A stretch of DNA of 51,003 bases from Streptomyces solicavernae (GTDB lineage Bacteria; Actinomycetota; Actinomycetes; Streptomycetales; Streptomycetaceae): NCBI RefSeq assembly GCF_029968095.1, contig NZ_JASCIR010000036.1, positions 1-51,003 on the forward strand. Reading direction: 5' to 3'. This document shows, in pieces, positions 23,346-30,421 of this stretch (within the stretch, counting starts at the first letter, position 1; every line of letters begins with the position of its first letter). Below the pieces are notes generated by a model. It saw only the letters and a list, made by a program, of their open reading frames with translations, had not been told where the DNA came from and did no database searches. A program made the translations under genes and the position numbers.

Positions 23346-24688
23346 GCACGCCGGTCAGTATGCCGGGCGACGCGGTGGCCGCGGCCCGGGCCGGGGGGCG
23401 GTTCTCCCGCCATGTGCACCGGGCGCACGCCGAGGGCCGGCTCGTGGTCCAGCCCCGCATGGGCTTCGCCGATCTGGCCACGATGCGCGAGGGGCTGCTC
23501 GCGGTGCGGGGCGCCGACGCCACGGCGACCGGCACCGTCACCCTGGACAGCTACACCCGCGTCAACGATCACGACTCCGCCCGGCAGGCGCTGCGCACGG
23601 GCGCGGAGCTGAACGGGTTCCCGCTGGTGGCCCACGGCCCCGGCGCCACAAGGGAGTTGCTCGGCTCGGTGTCGGGTCCCGGCTTTCCGGTGCAGGTGCG
23701 TCACGGTTCGGCGCTGCCGTACCCGCTGTTCGAGGCGATGACGGCGGCGGGTGTCGACGCGACCGAGGGCGGCCCCGTCTCGTACTGCCTGCCGTACAGC
23801 CGGGCCCCGATCAGCGAGGCGGTCAAGGCGTGGGCGCAGTGCTGTGAACTGATCGCGGCGCAGCCCGATCCGATGCATCTGGAGAGCTTCGGCGGCTGCA
23901 TGCTGGGCCAGTTGTGCCCGCCGGGTCTGTTGGTCGCCCTGAGTGTGCTTGAGGGTCTCTTCTTCCGTGAGCACGGCCTGAGCGACCTTTCGCTGAGCTA
24001 CGCCCAGCAGACGCATCCGGGCCAGGATCTGGAGGCCGTCGCGGCGCTGCGGCGGCTTGCGGGCGAGCGGCTCGCGGAGGCCGACTGGCACATCGTGCTC
24101 TATACGTTCATGGGGGTGTTCCCGCGTACGTCCGTGGGGTCGTACCGCATCCTTGAGGAGAGTGTGCGGCTCGCGGTGCGCAGCGGCAGCGAGCGGCTGA
24201 TCGTGAAGACGCCGGCGGAGGCCCACCGGATTCCGACGATCGCCGAGAACGTGGACGCCCTGGAGTTCGCCGCGTCCATCGCCCGCGACGAGGCGGCCCG
24301 CGGCTGCGATGCGGCGCCGGCCGAGTCGGGCGTCTACGAGGAGGCCCGACTCCTCGTGGACAGCACGCTGGAGCTGGCGCCGACCGTCGGCGAGGCGCTG
24401 ATCCGGGCGTTCGAGCGCGGGCATCTGGACGTGCCGTACTGCCTGCACCAGGACAACGCCAACCGGTCGCGGGCGTACGTGGATCCGGCCGGGATGCTGC
24501 AGTGGGCGGAGGCCGGACGGATGCCGCTGCGGGTCGGGCGGGGCGCGGCGCGGCGGCCGGTCAGCGCGAAGGGTCTGCTGACGATGCTGGGGTTCAACGA
24601 ACAGCGCTTCGACCGCGAGCAGTTGACGCACGGTCATCTGCGGGGCCTGCAGTACCCGGGGCGCGCCTCCCGGCAGGGCCTGACGTGA
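23342..24688 (+). CDS. Glutamate (methylaspartate) mutase, catalytic E subunit
   Basis: The 448-residue TIM-barrel catalytic subunit that holds the adenosyl group and substrate. Landmarks are RLVVQPRMGFADLATMREGL, VNDHDSARQAL, GFPVQVRHGSALPYPLFEAM, ATEGGPVSYCLPYSR, and LESFGGCMLGQLCPPGLLVA. Together with the S subunit it makes 3-methylaspartate. It is about 35 residues shorter than the clostridial enzyme. The GTG start overlaps the S-subunit stop. Its stop overlaps a repetitive mini reading frame that leads into the next gene. The same mutase supplies 3-methylaspartate in several actinomycete natural-product pathways, so it is the likely first step of the cluster. Confidence 0.93.
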   Translation: MSTPVSMPGDAVAAARAGGRFSRHVHRAHAEGRLVVQPRMGFADLATMREGLLAVRGADATATGTVTLDSYTRVNDHDSARQALRTGAELNGFPLVAHGPGATRELLGSVSGPGFPVQVRHGSALPYPLFEAMTAAGVDATEGGPVSYCLPYSRAPISEAVKAWAQCCELIAAQPDPMHLESFGGCMLGQLCPPGLLVALSVLEGLFFREHGLSDLSLSYAQQTHPGQDLEAVAALRRLAGERLAEADWHIVLYTFMGVFPRTSVGSYRILEESVRLAVRSGSERLIVKTPAEAHRIPTIAENVDALEFAASIARDEAARGCDAAPAESGVYEEARLLVDSTLELAPTVGEALIRAFERGHLDVPYCLHQDNANRSRAYVDPAGMLQWAEAGRMPLRVGRGAARRPVSAKGLLTMLGFNEQRFDREQLTHGHLRGLQYPGRASRQGLT

Positions 24689-24756
24689 GCGGGCGTGCCG
24701 TGAGCGGGCGTGCCGTGAGCGCGCGTGCCGTGAGCGCGCGTGCCGTGAGCGCGCGG
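24685..24756 (+). repeat. 15-bp tandem repeat, four full copies plus a partial
   Basis: The unit GTGAGCGSGCGTGCC occurs at 24685, 24700, 24715 and 24730, with a truncated fifth copy at 24745. Copies 1-2 have G and copies 3-4 have C at the variable base. Each copy contains a GTGA start/stop signal in the same frame. Confidence 0.95.
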
Positions 24757-24810
24757 TCCCTGAACAGCTACTGCCTGAGCTTCCGTTCCGATCCGAGGAG
24801 CATTCCGTGA
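24685..24810 (+). CDS. Repetitive 41-residue mini reading frame bridging two genes
   Basis: A GTG overlapping the mutase stop (GTGA) opens a frame encoding VSGRAVSGRAVSARAVSARA, then VSARSLNSYCLSFRSDPRSI and a final Pro. It stops exactly at the next gene's start (GTGA again). The pentapeptide VS(G/A)RA is repeated almost five times. Translation through it would carry ribosomes from the mutase to the next gene without a gap. Whether the peptide itself matters is unknown; it may simply be a coupling spacer made by repeat expansion. Confidence 0.45.
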   Translation: MSGRAVSGRAVSARAVSARAVSARSLNSYCLSFRSDPRSIP

Positions 24811-25745
24811 GCAGCACTCCCACTCTCGATGCCGTACGCGGCCGCGGCGCCCTGCGCGCCGTCGTCAGCCGGGGGATCCGCGGTCTGTCGCTGCGTGGCG
24901 ACGACGGCCGCTGGGCCGGGCTCGACGCCGATGTCGCCCGTGCCGTGGCGGCCGCGGCGGTCGGCGACGGCGAGGCGGTCGACTGGGTTCCGGCCGATCC
25001 CGCCGACCGGCTCTCCCGGCTCGCCGCGGGTGAGGCCGAGCTGACGGTGTCCAACGTGAGCTGGACGCTCGGCCGTGAGGCGTCCCTGCCGGTGCTCTTC
25101 GCCGGTGTGACCTGTTACGACGGCGAGGGTTTCCTGGTCCGTGCGGACAGCGGCATCACCGCTCCCGAGCAGCTGGCCGGGCAGCGGGTCGCGGTGCAGG
25201 CGGGGACCACCAGCGCCGCCAACCTGGCGTCCTGGTACGGCAGGCGGGGCCTCGCCGTCGAGCCGGTGGCCTGTGCCACGCCCGCCGAGACCCTCGCCGC
25301 GTACGCCGACGGCAGGTGTGCGGCGTACGTCCTGGACCGGGTCGCTCTCGCCGGGGAGCGGGCGGCGCTCGCGGACCCGGGCGCGCACCGGATCCTCGAC
25401 ACCGCCATCTCGCGGGAGCCGATGGCGGCCGCGGTGCGCGACGACGACGCCGCCTGGTTCCGGCTGTGCCGCTGGGTGCTGCAGCTGCTCGTCTCGGCGG
25501 AGCATCACGTCGAGGAGGTCGGCGAGCGGGAGAAGGCGCTGGCCGAGGCCGCCGAGGCGGCGGGCCGGCACGGCCTTGCGGTCGGCCTCGACGAGAACTG
25601 GGCCGCCCGGGTCCTGGCCGCGGTCGGCACGTACGCCGACGTCTACGAGCGCAATCTCGGCCCCGCCACCGGTCTGAACGTGCCGCGGGGGCTCAACGCG
25701 CTGTTCACCCGCGGCGGCCTGCAGTACGCCGTGCCCCTGCACTGA
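24807..25745 (+). CDS. Amino-acid-binding-protein-like protein without signal peptide
   Basis: A 312-residue protein with the periplasmic-binding-protein type II fold of AapJ-like amino-acid ABC receptors. VRGRGALRAVVSRGIRGLSL is followed by the lobe motif WAGLDADVARAVAAAAVGD and the C-terminal GLNVPRGLNALFTRGGLQYA. The N-terminus is MSSTPTLDAVRGRGALR, with no signal peptide or lipobox, and no ABC permease or ATPase is near. It therefore probably stays in the cytoplasm. The same fold includes enzymes such as cyclohexadienyl dehydratase, so it may have become a lyase/dehydratase or a carrier of an amino-acid intermediate. It is coupled to the mutase through the mini reading frame. Confidence 0.8.
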   Translation: MSSTPTLDAVRGRGALRAVVSRGIRGLSLRGDDGRWAGLDADVARAVAAAAVGDGEAVDWVPADPADRLSRLAAGEAELTVSNVSWTLGREASLPVLFAGVTCYDGEGFLVRADSGITAPEQLAGQRVAVQAGTTSAANLASWYGRRGLAVEPVACATPAETLAAYADGRCAAYVLDRVALAGERAALADPGAHRILDTAISREPMAAAVRDDDAAWFRLCRWVLQLLVSAEHHVEEVGEREKALAEAAEAAGRHGLAVGLDENWAARVLAAVGTYADVYERNLGPATGLNVPRGLNALFTRGGLQYAVPLH

Positions 25746-25826
25746 TCATCCGTCCCATCCGCCCCATCCACCCACCACCCCATCCGCCCCACCTGTCAGC
25801 CTCCTTCTGAGAAAGGCCCCCTGCCC

Positions 25827-26888
25827 ATGAGTTCCGACACACGCCCGGCCGGTGAGACGAAGGGCGCGGTGGAGTTGACCGCCGCCATGGTGCTCTCCGG
25901 CACGCTCGGCGTCTTCGTCATCGAGTCCGGCACCTCGCCCTTCAACGTGGTTTTCTTCCGCTGTCTGTTCGGCGCCGCCGCGCTCGGCCTGTACTGCGTG
26001 CTGCGCGGGTTCTTCAAGAACCACGGCTTCACGCCCAGGAAGCTGGGCCTGGCCGCGCTCGGCGGCGCGTTCATCGTGTTCAACTGGGCGTTTCTCTTCG
26101 AGTCGTACGAGGGCACGTCCATCTCGGTGGCGACGGTCGTCTATCACACGCAGCCCTTCTACGTGATGCTGCTCGGCGCCCTGCTGTTCCGTGACAAGCT
26201 CACGGCCACCAAGTTCGGCTGGCTCGGTGTGGCCTTCGTGGGCCTGGTGCTGGTCGCCGGGGTGTCCGCGTCGGACCTGACCGGCGGCGGGGACAGCGCC
26301 TATCTGACGGGCCTCGGTTACGCCCTGCTGGCCGCCGTGTTCTACGGCGCCTCGACCGTCATCACCAAGCGGGTCACGGGTGTGCGGCCGCACTTGGTGG
26401 CGCTGGTGCAGCTGGTGCTCGGCATCTTCCTGCTGCTGCCGTTCACCACGCTGAGCGAGACCGAGGGTCTGGGTGCGGACTGGGGCTGGCTGGTCGGGCT
26501 CGGTCTGATCCACACCTGCGTGATGTACGTCCTGATGTACTCCGCGTACCAGAAGCTGCCCACCCCGAAGATCGCCGTACTCGCGTTCGTGTACCCGGCG
26601 GTCGCGATGCTCATGGACTGGGCCGTGTACGGGCACAGCGTGAGCCTGCTGCAGGCGCTCGGCATCCCGCTGATCGTGGCTGCGAGCCTGGGCATCAACC
26701 TGGGCTGGTCGTTCAAGGGCAAGGGCAACGGCAAGGGCAGGGGCAGGGGCAGGGGCAACGCCAACGCCAACGCCAACGCCAACGCCAAGGCTGCCGAGCC
26801 CGCCGCGGGCGCGGCGAAGGAGCCGGTGGCCGCGGGCGGCGCCGCAGCCGAATCCAAGGTCGAGATCAAGTCCGGAGGCACCCGATGA
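25827..26888 (+). CDS. EamA (DMT) transporter with basic repetitive tail
   Basis: A ten-helix drug/metabolite transporter of 353 residues. AAMVLSGTLGVFVIESGTSP is in the first helix, ALLAAVFYGASTVITKRVTG begins the second EamA repeat, and LAFVYPAVAMLMDWAVYG is near the end. After the last helix comes an unusual tail of about 60 residues. It is first Lys/Gly/Asn/Arg repeats (KGKGNGKGRGRGRG), then (NA)5, then an Ala-rich acidic end. The ATG overlap with the next gene (ATGA) couples it to the dehydrogenase. Being inside an amino-acid pathway operon, it is probably the exporter of the final amino acid. Confidence 0.9.
   Translation: MSSDTRPAGETKGAVELTAAMVLSGTLGVFVIESGTSPFNVVFFRCLFGAAALGLYCVLRGFFKNHGFTPRKLGLAALGGAFIVFNWAFLFESYEGTSISVATVVYHTQPFYVMLLGALLFRDKLTATKFGWLGVAFVGLVLVAGVSASDLTGGGDSAYLTGLGYALLAAVFYGASTVITKRVTGVRPHLVALVQLVLGIFLLLPFTTLSETEGLGADWGWLVGLGLIHTCVMYVLMYSAYQKLPTPKIAVLAFVYPAVAMLMDWAVYGHSVSLLQALGIPLIVAASLGINLGWSFKGKGNGKGRGRGRGNANANANANAKAAEPAAGAAKEPVAAGGAAAESKVEIKSGGTR
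26714..26788 (+). repeat. Hexanucleotide-type repeat tract in transporter tail
   Basis: Degenerate AAGGGC/AGGGGC units are followed by five AACGCC units, encoding KG/RG and NA dipeptides. Changes in copy number would stay in frame. Confidence 0.9.
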
Positions 26889-27928
26889 CCCTCGTCACCG
26901 ACCCGAAGGCCCCGCGCATCGCCATCGTCGGTGCGACCGGAGCCGTCGGCAACACCCTGATCGGCCTGATCGAGCAGCGCGGGCTCCGCTACCGCGACAT
27001 CCAGCTGGTCGCCTCGGCCCGCTCGGCGGGCACCGAGCTGACCGTGGACGGTGTCGCCCGCCCGGTGCACGCCGTCGACGCGTTCGACTTCTCCTCCGTC
27101 GACCTGGCGTTCTTCTCCGCCGGCACCGAGGCCAGCGAGCGGTGGGTGCCCGTGGCGACCGCGGCCGGGGCCGTCGTCATCGACAACACGATCGCGTACC
27201 GCATGGACCCGGACACCCCGCTGGTCGTGCCGCAGGTCAACGCGCAGGAGCTGGACCGGCGCCCGGTGTCCGGCGTGATCGCCAACCCCAACTGCTCGAC
27301 GATCCCGCTGGTCCGTCTCCTCAAGGGCGTCGAGGAGAGGTGGGGCGTGCGCCAGGCCGTCGTCTCCACCTACCAGGCGGCGTCCGGACTCGGCCACCCC
27401 GGCGTGGAGGAGCTGCACGAGGCGAGCCGCGCCGCGCTGGAGCACCCCGAGGAGGCGTACCCCAGCAAGGAGTTCACGCCGTCTCTCGCGTTCAACGTGA
27501 TCCCGAAGATCGACCGCTTCCTGGACACGGGTTTCACCCTGGAGGAGCAGAAGATGCTCCAGGAGTCCCGGAAGATCCTCGGCATTCCGCACCTGGACGT
27601 CACCACCACCTGTGTCCGCGTGCCGGTGGTCAACGGCCACTCGGAGGCCGTGTGGGTCGAGACGCAGGGTGTGGTGGACCGTACGGAGCTCGTCGAGGTA
27701 CTGGCCGCGCTGCCGGAGGTCACGGTGCACGACCGTGAGGCCGTACGGGAGTTCCCCACGCCCGCCACCATCGACGACCCGGACCGGGTGCACGTCGGCC
27801 GGGTCCGGGTGAACCCCAGCAATCCGCGCGCCTTCTGGCTGTGGCTGGTCGCCGACAACCTCACCATCGGCGCCGCCCTGAACGCGATCCAGATCGCCGA
27901 GGAGCTCATCGCCCGGGAGACCCTGTGA
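26885..27928 (+). CDS. asd: Aspartate-semialdehyde dehydrogenase (pathway paralogue)
   Basis: A 347-residue enzyme of the ASADH family, which reduces beta-aspartyl phosphate to the semialdehyde with NADPH. GATGAVGNTLIGL is the nucleotide motif. The catalytic Cys is in ANPNCSTI (Cys137), and the catalytic His is in RVPVVNGHSEAVW (His252). It overlaps the EamA gene (ATGA) and the aspartate kinase gene (GTGA). Neither homoserine dehydrogenase, dihydrodipicolinate synthase nor an ectoine enzyme is nearby. The pair may therefore act on 3-methylaspartate rather than feed primary metabolism. A plain aspartate-semialdehyde supply role is the alternative. Confidence 0.93.
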   Translation: MTLVTDPKAPRIAIVGATGAVGNTLIGLIEQRGLRYRDIQLVASARSAGTELTVDGVARPVHAVDAFDFSSVDLAFFSAGTEASERWVPVATAAGAVVIDNTIAYRMDPDTPLVVPQVNAQELDRRPVSGVIANPNCSTIPLVRLLKGVEERWGVRQAVVSTYQAASGLGHPGVEELHEASRAALEHPEEAYPSKEFTPSLAFNVIPKIDRFLDTGFTLEEQKMLQESRKILGIPHLDVTTTCVRVPVVNGHSEAVWVETQGVVDRTELVEVLAALPEVTVHDREAVREFPTPATIDDPDRVHVGRVRVNPSNPRAFWLWLVADNLTIGAALNAIQIAEELIARETL

Positions 27929-29064
27929 CGGGCTCCGAGGCGACGGCGCACCGGCGGCCGGTCGCGGTCCTGAAGTTCGGCGGCTCCAGCTTCCGGACTC
28001 TGGCCTCGTACGGGCAACTGGCCGAGGCGCTGAGCCGGCGGGTGGCCGAGGACGGCACGCGTCTGGTGGTCGTGGTGAGCGGCCGGCCGGGCGAGACGGA
28101 GCAGTTCCGGGAGCGCCTGAACCAGGTCAACCGGCACCCCGAGGACGAGACCGTCGCGGGCCTGCTGACCTTGGCCGACACGGTGGGCGCGCAGCTCCTG
28201 GCGACGGCCCTGCACCGGGAGGGCCGCACGGCGACGGTGCTGGCCGGGCACCAGCTGGGCCTGGTCACCGACTCGGCGTTCATGTGGGCGAGGCTGGAGC
28301 ACACCGACCCGGAGCCGTTGCGCGCCGCCCTGCACGACAACGAGGTGGTGGTGGTGCCGGGCGGCCAGGCCGCGGACAAGCAGGGCCGGCCGACGTGGCT
28401 GGGCAAGAACAGCTCGGACCTGTCGGCGGTGGCGGTCGCCGCGGCCGTGGGCGCCGGGGCCTGTGAGATCCACTCGGACGTCGACGGCATCTACAGCTCG
28501 GACCCGCATCTGGTCACGGGCGCGCAGCTGCTGGCCGAGGTGTCGTACAACACGGCCGCGTTGATGTCGCTGTACGGCGCGAAGGTGCTGCACCGCAGGG
28601 CGGTACGGCTTGCCCAGCGGAACCGGATCGAGATCGTGTGCCGCTACAACAGGGCGCCGTTCCCGGCCGGTTCGGTGATCGGCAGTGCCGGTTCTTCGGT
28701 GGCCGCGGTGGTGCTCAACCAGCGTTCCACGGCTCTGCGTTACCCGACGGACGAGCTCGCCGACCAGGCCTTCGCCGTGTTCCACGGGGCGAACATCGAT
28801 GTCGTACGCCTCACCTCGGGGCCGTTGGTGGCGATCACGGGCGGGTTCGTGGATCTGCCGGAGTTCCAGCGCCGCAACGGCATCGTCCCGGGCGAGTACG
28901 CGGGCGTGCCGGTGACCGCGGTGCGCGGCAGCCAGGTGGCGACCAAGCTGGCGGACGGCGAGGAGGACGCGCTGCACGTCTCGCAGCGCCTGCACGACTA
29001 CGTGAACCGTCCCGGCGCGGACGTGGACCCGAACGCGCCACTGCTAGAGATGCAAGGAGCCTGA
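27925..29064 (+). CDS. ask: Aspartate kinase (pathway paralogue)
   Basis: A 379-residue amino-acid kinase that phosphorylates the beta-carboxylate of aspartate or, here, perhaps 3-methylaspartate. AVLKFGGSSFRTLASYGQL is the N-terminal kinase motif, and EIHSDVDGIYSSDPHLV and YNTAALMSLYGAKVLH are core aspartokinase motifs. The usual GGSDTTAVALA reads KNSSDLSAVAVA here. One C-terminal ACT-like region is recognisable (ADQAFAVFHGANIDVVRLTS), but the lysine/threonine feedback region is divergent and short, so feedback control may be altered. The GTG start overlaps the ASADH stop. The order asd-ask reverses the common ask-asd order, and the sequence is clearly not a housekeeping duplicate. Confidence 0.9.
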   Translation: MTGSEATAHRRPVAVLKFGGSSFRTLASYGQLAEALSRRVAEDGTRLVVVVSGRPGETEQFRERLNQVNRHPEDETVAGLLTLADTVGAQLLATALHREGRTATVLAGHQLGLVTDSAFMWARLEHTDPEPLRAALHDNEVVVVPGGQAADKQGRPTWLGKNSSDLSAVAVAAAVGAGACEIHSDVDGIYSSDPHLVTGAQLLAEVSYNTAALMSLYGAKVLHRRAVRLAQRNRIEIVCRYNRAPFPAGSVIGSAGSSVAAVVLNQRSTALRYPTDELADQAFAVFHGANIDVVRLTSGPLVAITGGFVDLPEFQRRNGIVPGEYAGVPVTAVRGSQVATKLADGEEDALHVSQRLHDYVNRPGADVDPNAPLLEMQGA

Positions 29065-29069
29065 CAGCG

Positions 29070-30107
29070 ATGACCGCGACCACCGACCACACGGTCCCCG
29101 CCGCCTCCGCGGGCACGGAGACCTTCCGCGAGACCGCCCTGCCCGACGCGGTGCGGGACGCCCTCGGCGCACAGCTGGCGCAGCTGCCCGACCCGAACGC
29201 CGACATCGACCGTTCGACGACCCGGCTGCTGCAGCTCTTCGCGGCCCTGCCGACCGGACTGCTCCAGGAGATACTGGACTTCGGCCGCCATATCGACACC
29301 CCCGGCGTCAGCCTGGTCAGCAATCTGCCGGTCGACGCCGAGCTGCCGGACACTCCTTCGGACGGCGGTCCGAGCTCCGGCAAGAAGACGTTCGTCGCCG
29401 AGGGGGTGCTGCTGGGGCTGAGCGGTCTGCTCGGCGAGCCGATGGGCGTACTCACCGAGAAGGCCGGGCAGCTGGTGCATGACGTCATCCCGGTCGAGGG
29501 CGGCTCGATGACCCAGACGAACCAGGGGTCAGAGGCCTTCCTCAACTTCCACAGCGACATCATGCACGACGTCATCGGCCGCTATGACGTGTCGAACCCC
29601 GACTTCCTGGTGCTCAGCTGCCTGCGGCCGGACCACGAGGGCATCGCCTCCACCTTCTACGCGGACGCCCGTGACATTTCGGCCGCGCTGCCTGTGGAGA
29701 CCCTGGAGCTGCTGCGCAGTCCGCTGTTCCGGCTGAACGCGCCGGGCAGTTACGTCCGGGACGTGGCGGGCGGCCAGGACGTGCTTTCGGAGCCGGTGCC
29801 GATGATCAACGGGCACGACGACTACCCGGAGATCGCGATCTCCGCGAACGGTGTGCACGCGCTGACCGGCGGCGCCCGCAAGGCCCTGGACACGCTGCAG
29901 GAGGTGTGCCGGACGGTCGCCCACCGCGTCGAGCTGCGGCCCGGCCAGGCCCTGTTGATCAACAACCGCAAGGGGGTGCACGCCCGGTCCACGTTCACCG
30001 CGCGCTATGACGGCCGGGACCGCTGGCTGCAGCGGACGTACGTACGCCGCAGCCTGTGGAATGTGCGTTACCGCGTGACCGAGGAGAACCGCCGGGTCCA
30101 CCACTGA
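29070..30107 (+). CDS. Clavaminate-synthase-like Fe(II)/2-oxoglutarate oxygenase
   Basis: A 345-residue oxygenase of the CAS/AsnO/VioC type, which hydroxylates free amino acids at C3 or C4 or performs related oxidations. The iron ligands are HSD (His161, Asp163) in FLNFHSDIMHD and His304 in NRKGVHARSTF. The 2-oxoglutarate Arg is in DRWLQRTYVRR (about 318-322). The GGSMTQTNQGSE segment just before the facial triad is also typical. AAGGAG lies ten bases before the ATG, six bases after the kinase stop. It closes the operon. I infer hydroxylation of the 3-methylaspartate-derived amino acid; the exact substrate is open. Confidence 0.9.
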   Translation: MTATTDHTVPAASAGTETFRETALPDAVRDALGAQLAQLPDPNADIDRSTTRLLQLFAALPTGLLQEILDFGRHIDTPGVSLVSNLPVDAELPDTPSDGGPSSGKKTFVAEGVLLGLSGLLGEPMGVLTEKAGQLVHDVIPVEGGSMTQTNQGSEAFLNFHSDIMHDVIGRYDVSNPDFLVLSCLRPDHEGIASTFYADARDISAALPVETLELLRSPLFRLNAPGSYVRDVAGGQDVLSEPVPMINGHDDYPEIAISANGVHALTGGARKALDTLQEVCRTVAHRVELRPGQALLINNRKGVHARSTFTARYDGRDRWLQRTYVRRSLWNVRYRVTEENRRVHH

Positions 30108-30183
30108 CCCGCACGCCGGTACGCGCCCTCGTGAAGGGTGCCGCCGGGACCCGGCGGTTCCCAGCGGCCGCCCCTCCGCTCCG

Positions 30184-30222
30184 CCCCGCACCGCGCCGGG
30201 AGACCCCCGGCGCCGTGCGGGG
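30184..30222 (+). terminator. Terminator of the mutase-oxygenase operon
   Basis: A 17-bp stem with one mismatch (30184-30200 against 30206-30222, CCCCGCAC...GTGCGGGG) has a 5-base loop. CTTCACCTTTTCC follows. The remainder of the 30108-30421 gap holds the palindrome below and no gene I can support. Confidence 0.85.
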
Positions 30223-30273
30223 CTTCACCTTTTCCAATGCTCTGTCCGCTGAATTACCGTTATGCGGCTGCGA

Positions 30274-30287
30274 TTTACCGCGGTAAA
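30274..30287. promoter_or_regulatory. Perfect 14-bp palindrome upstream of the leuC-like gene
   Basis: TTTACCGCGGTAAA is its own complement. It lies 135 bp before the leuC-like start, in a small AT-richer island (GAATTACCGTTATG just upstream repeats the TTACCG half-site). Probably an operator, possibly for the LysR protein at the end of the same operon. Confidence 0.6.
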
Positions 30288-30421
30288 CCGCTCCGGGCCC
30301 CGGCATGGCCGCGACCGGTCATGCCCGCCGCGGCCATCCGCCGACCGCCGCGCACGGCCCTCGCGCGGCCGATGATCGACGTACCCACCAGGCAGCGGTA
30401 CGCGGCGAGTCGAGGGAGATC

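Noticed and set aside
24685..24756. Possible CRISPR array
   Set aside because: The 15-bp units are directly adjacent with no spacers, and no cas gene is present; it is a plain tandem repeat.
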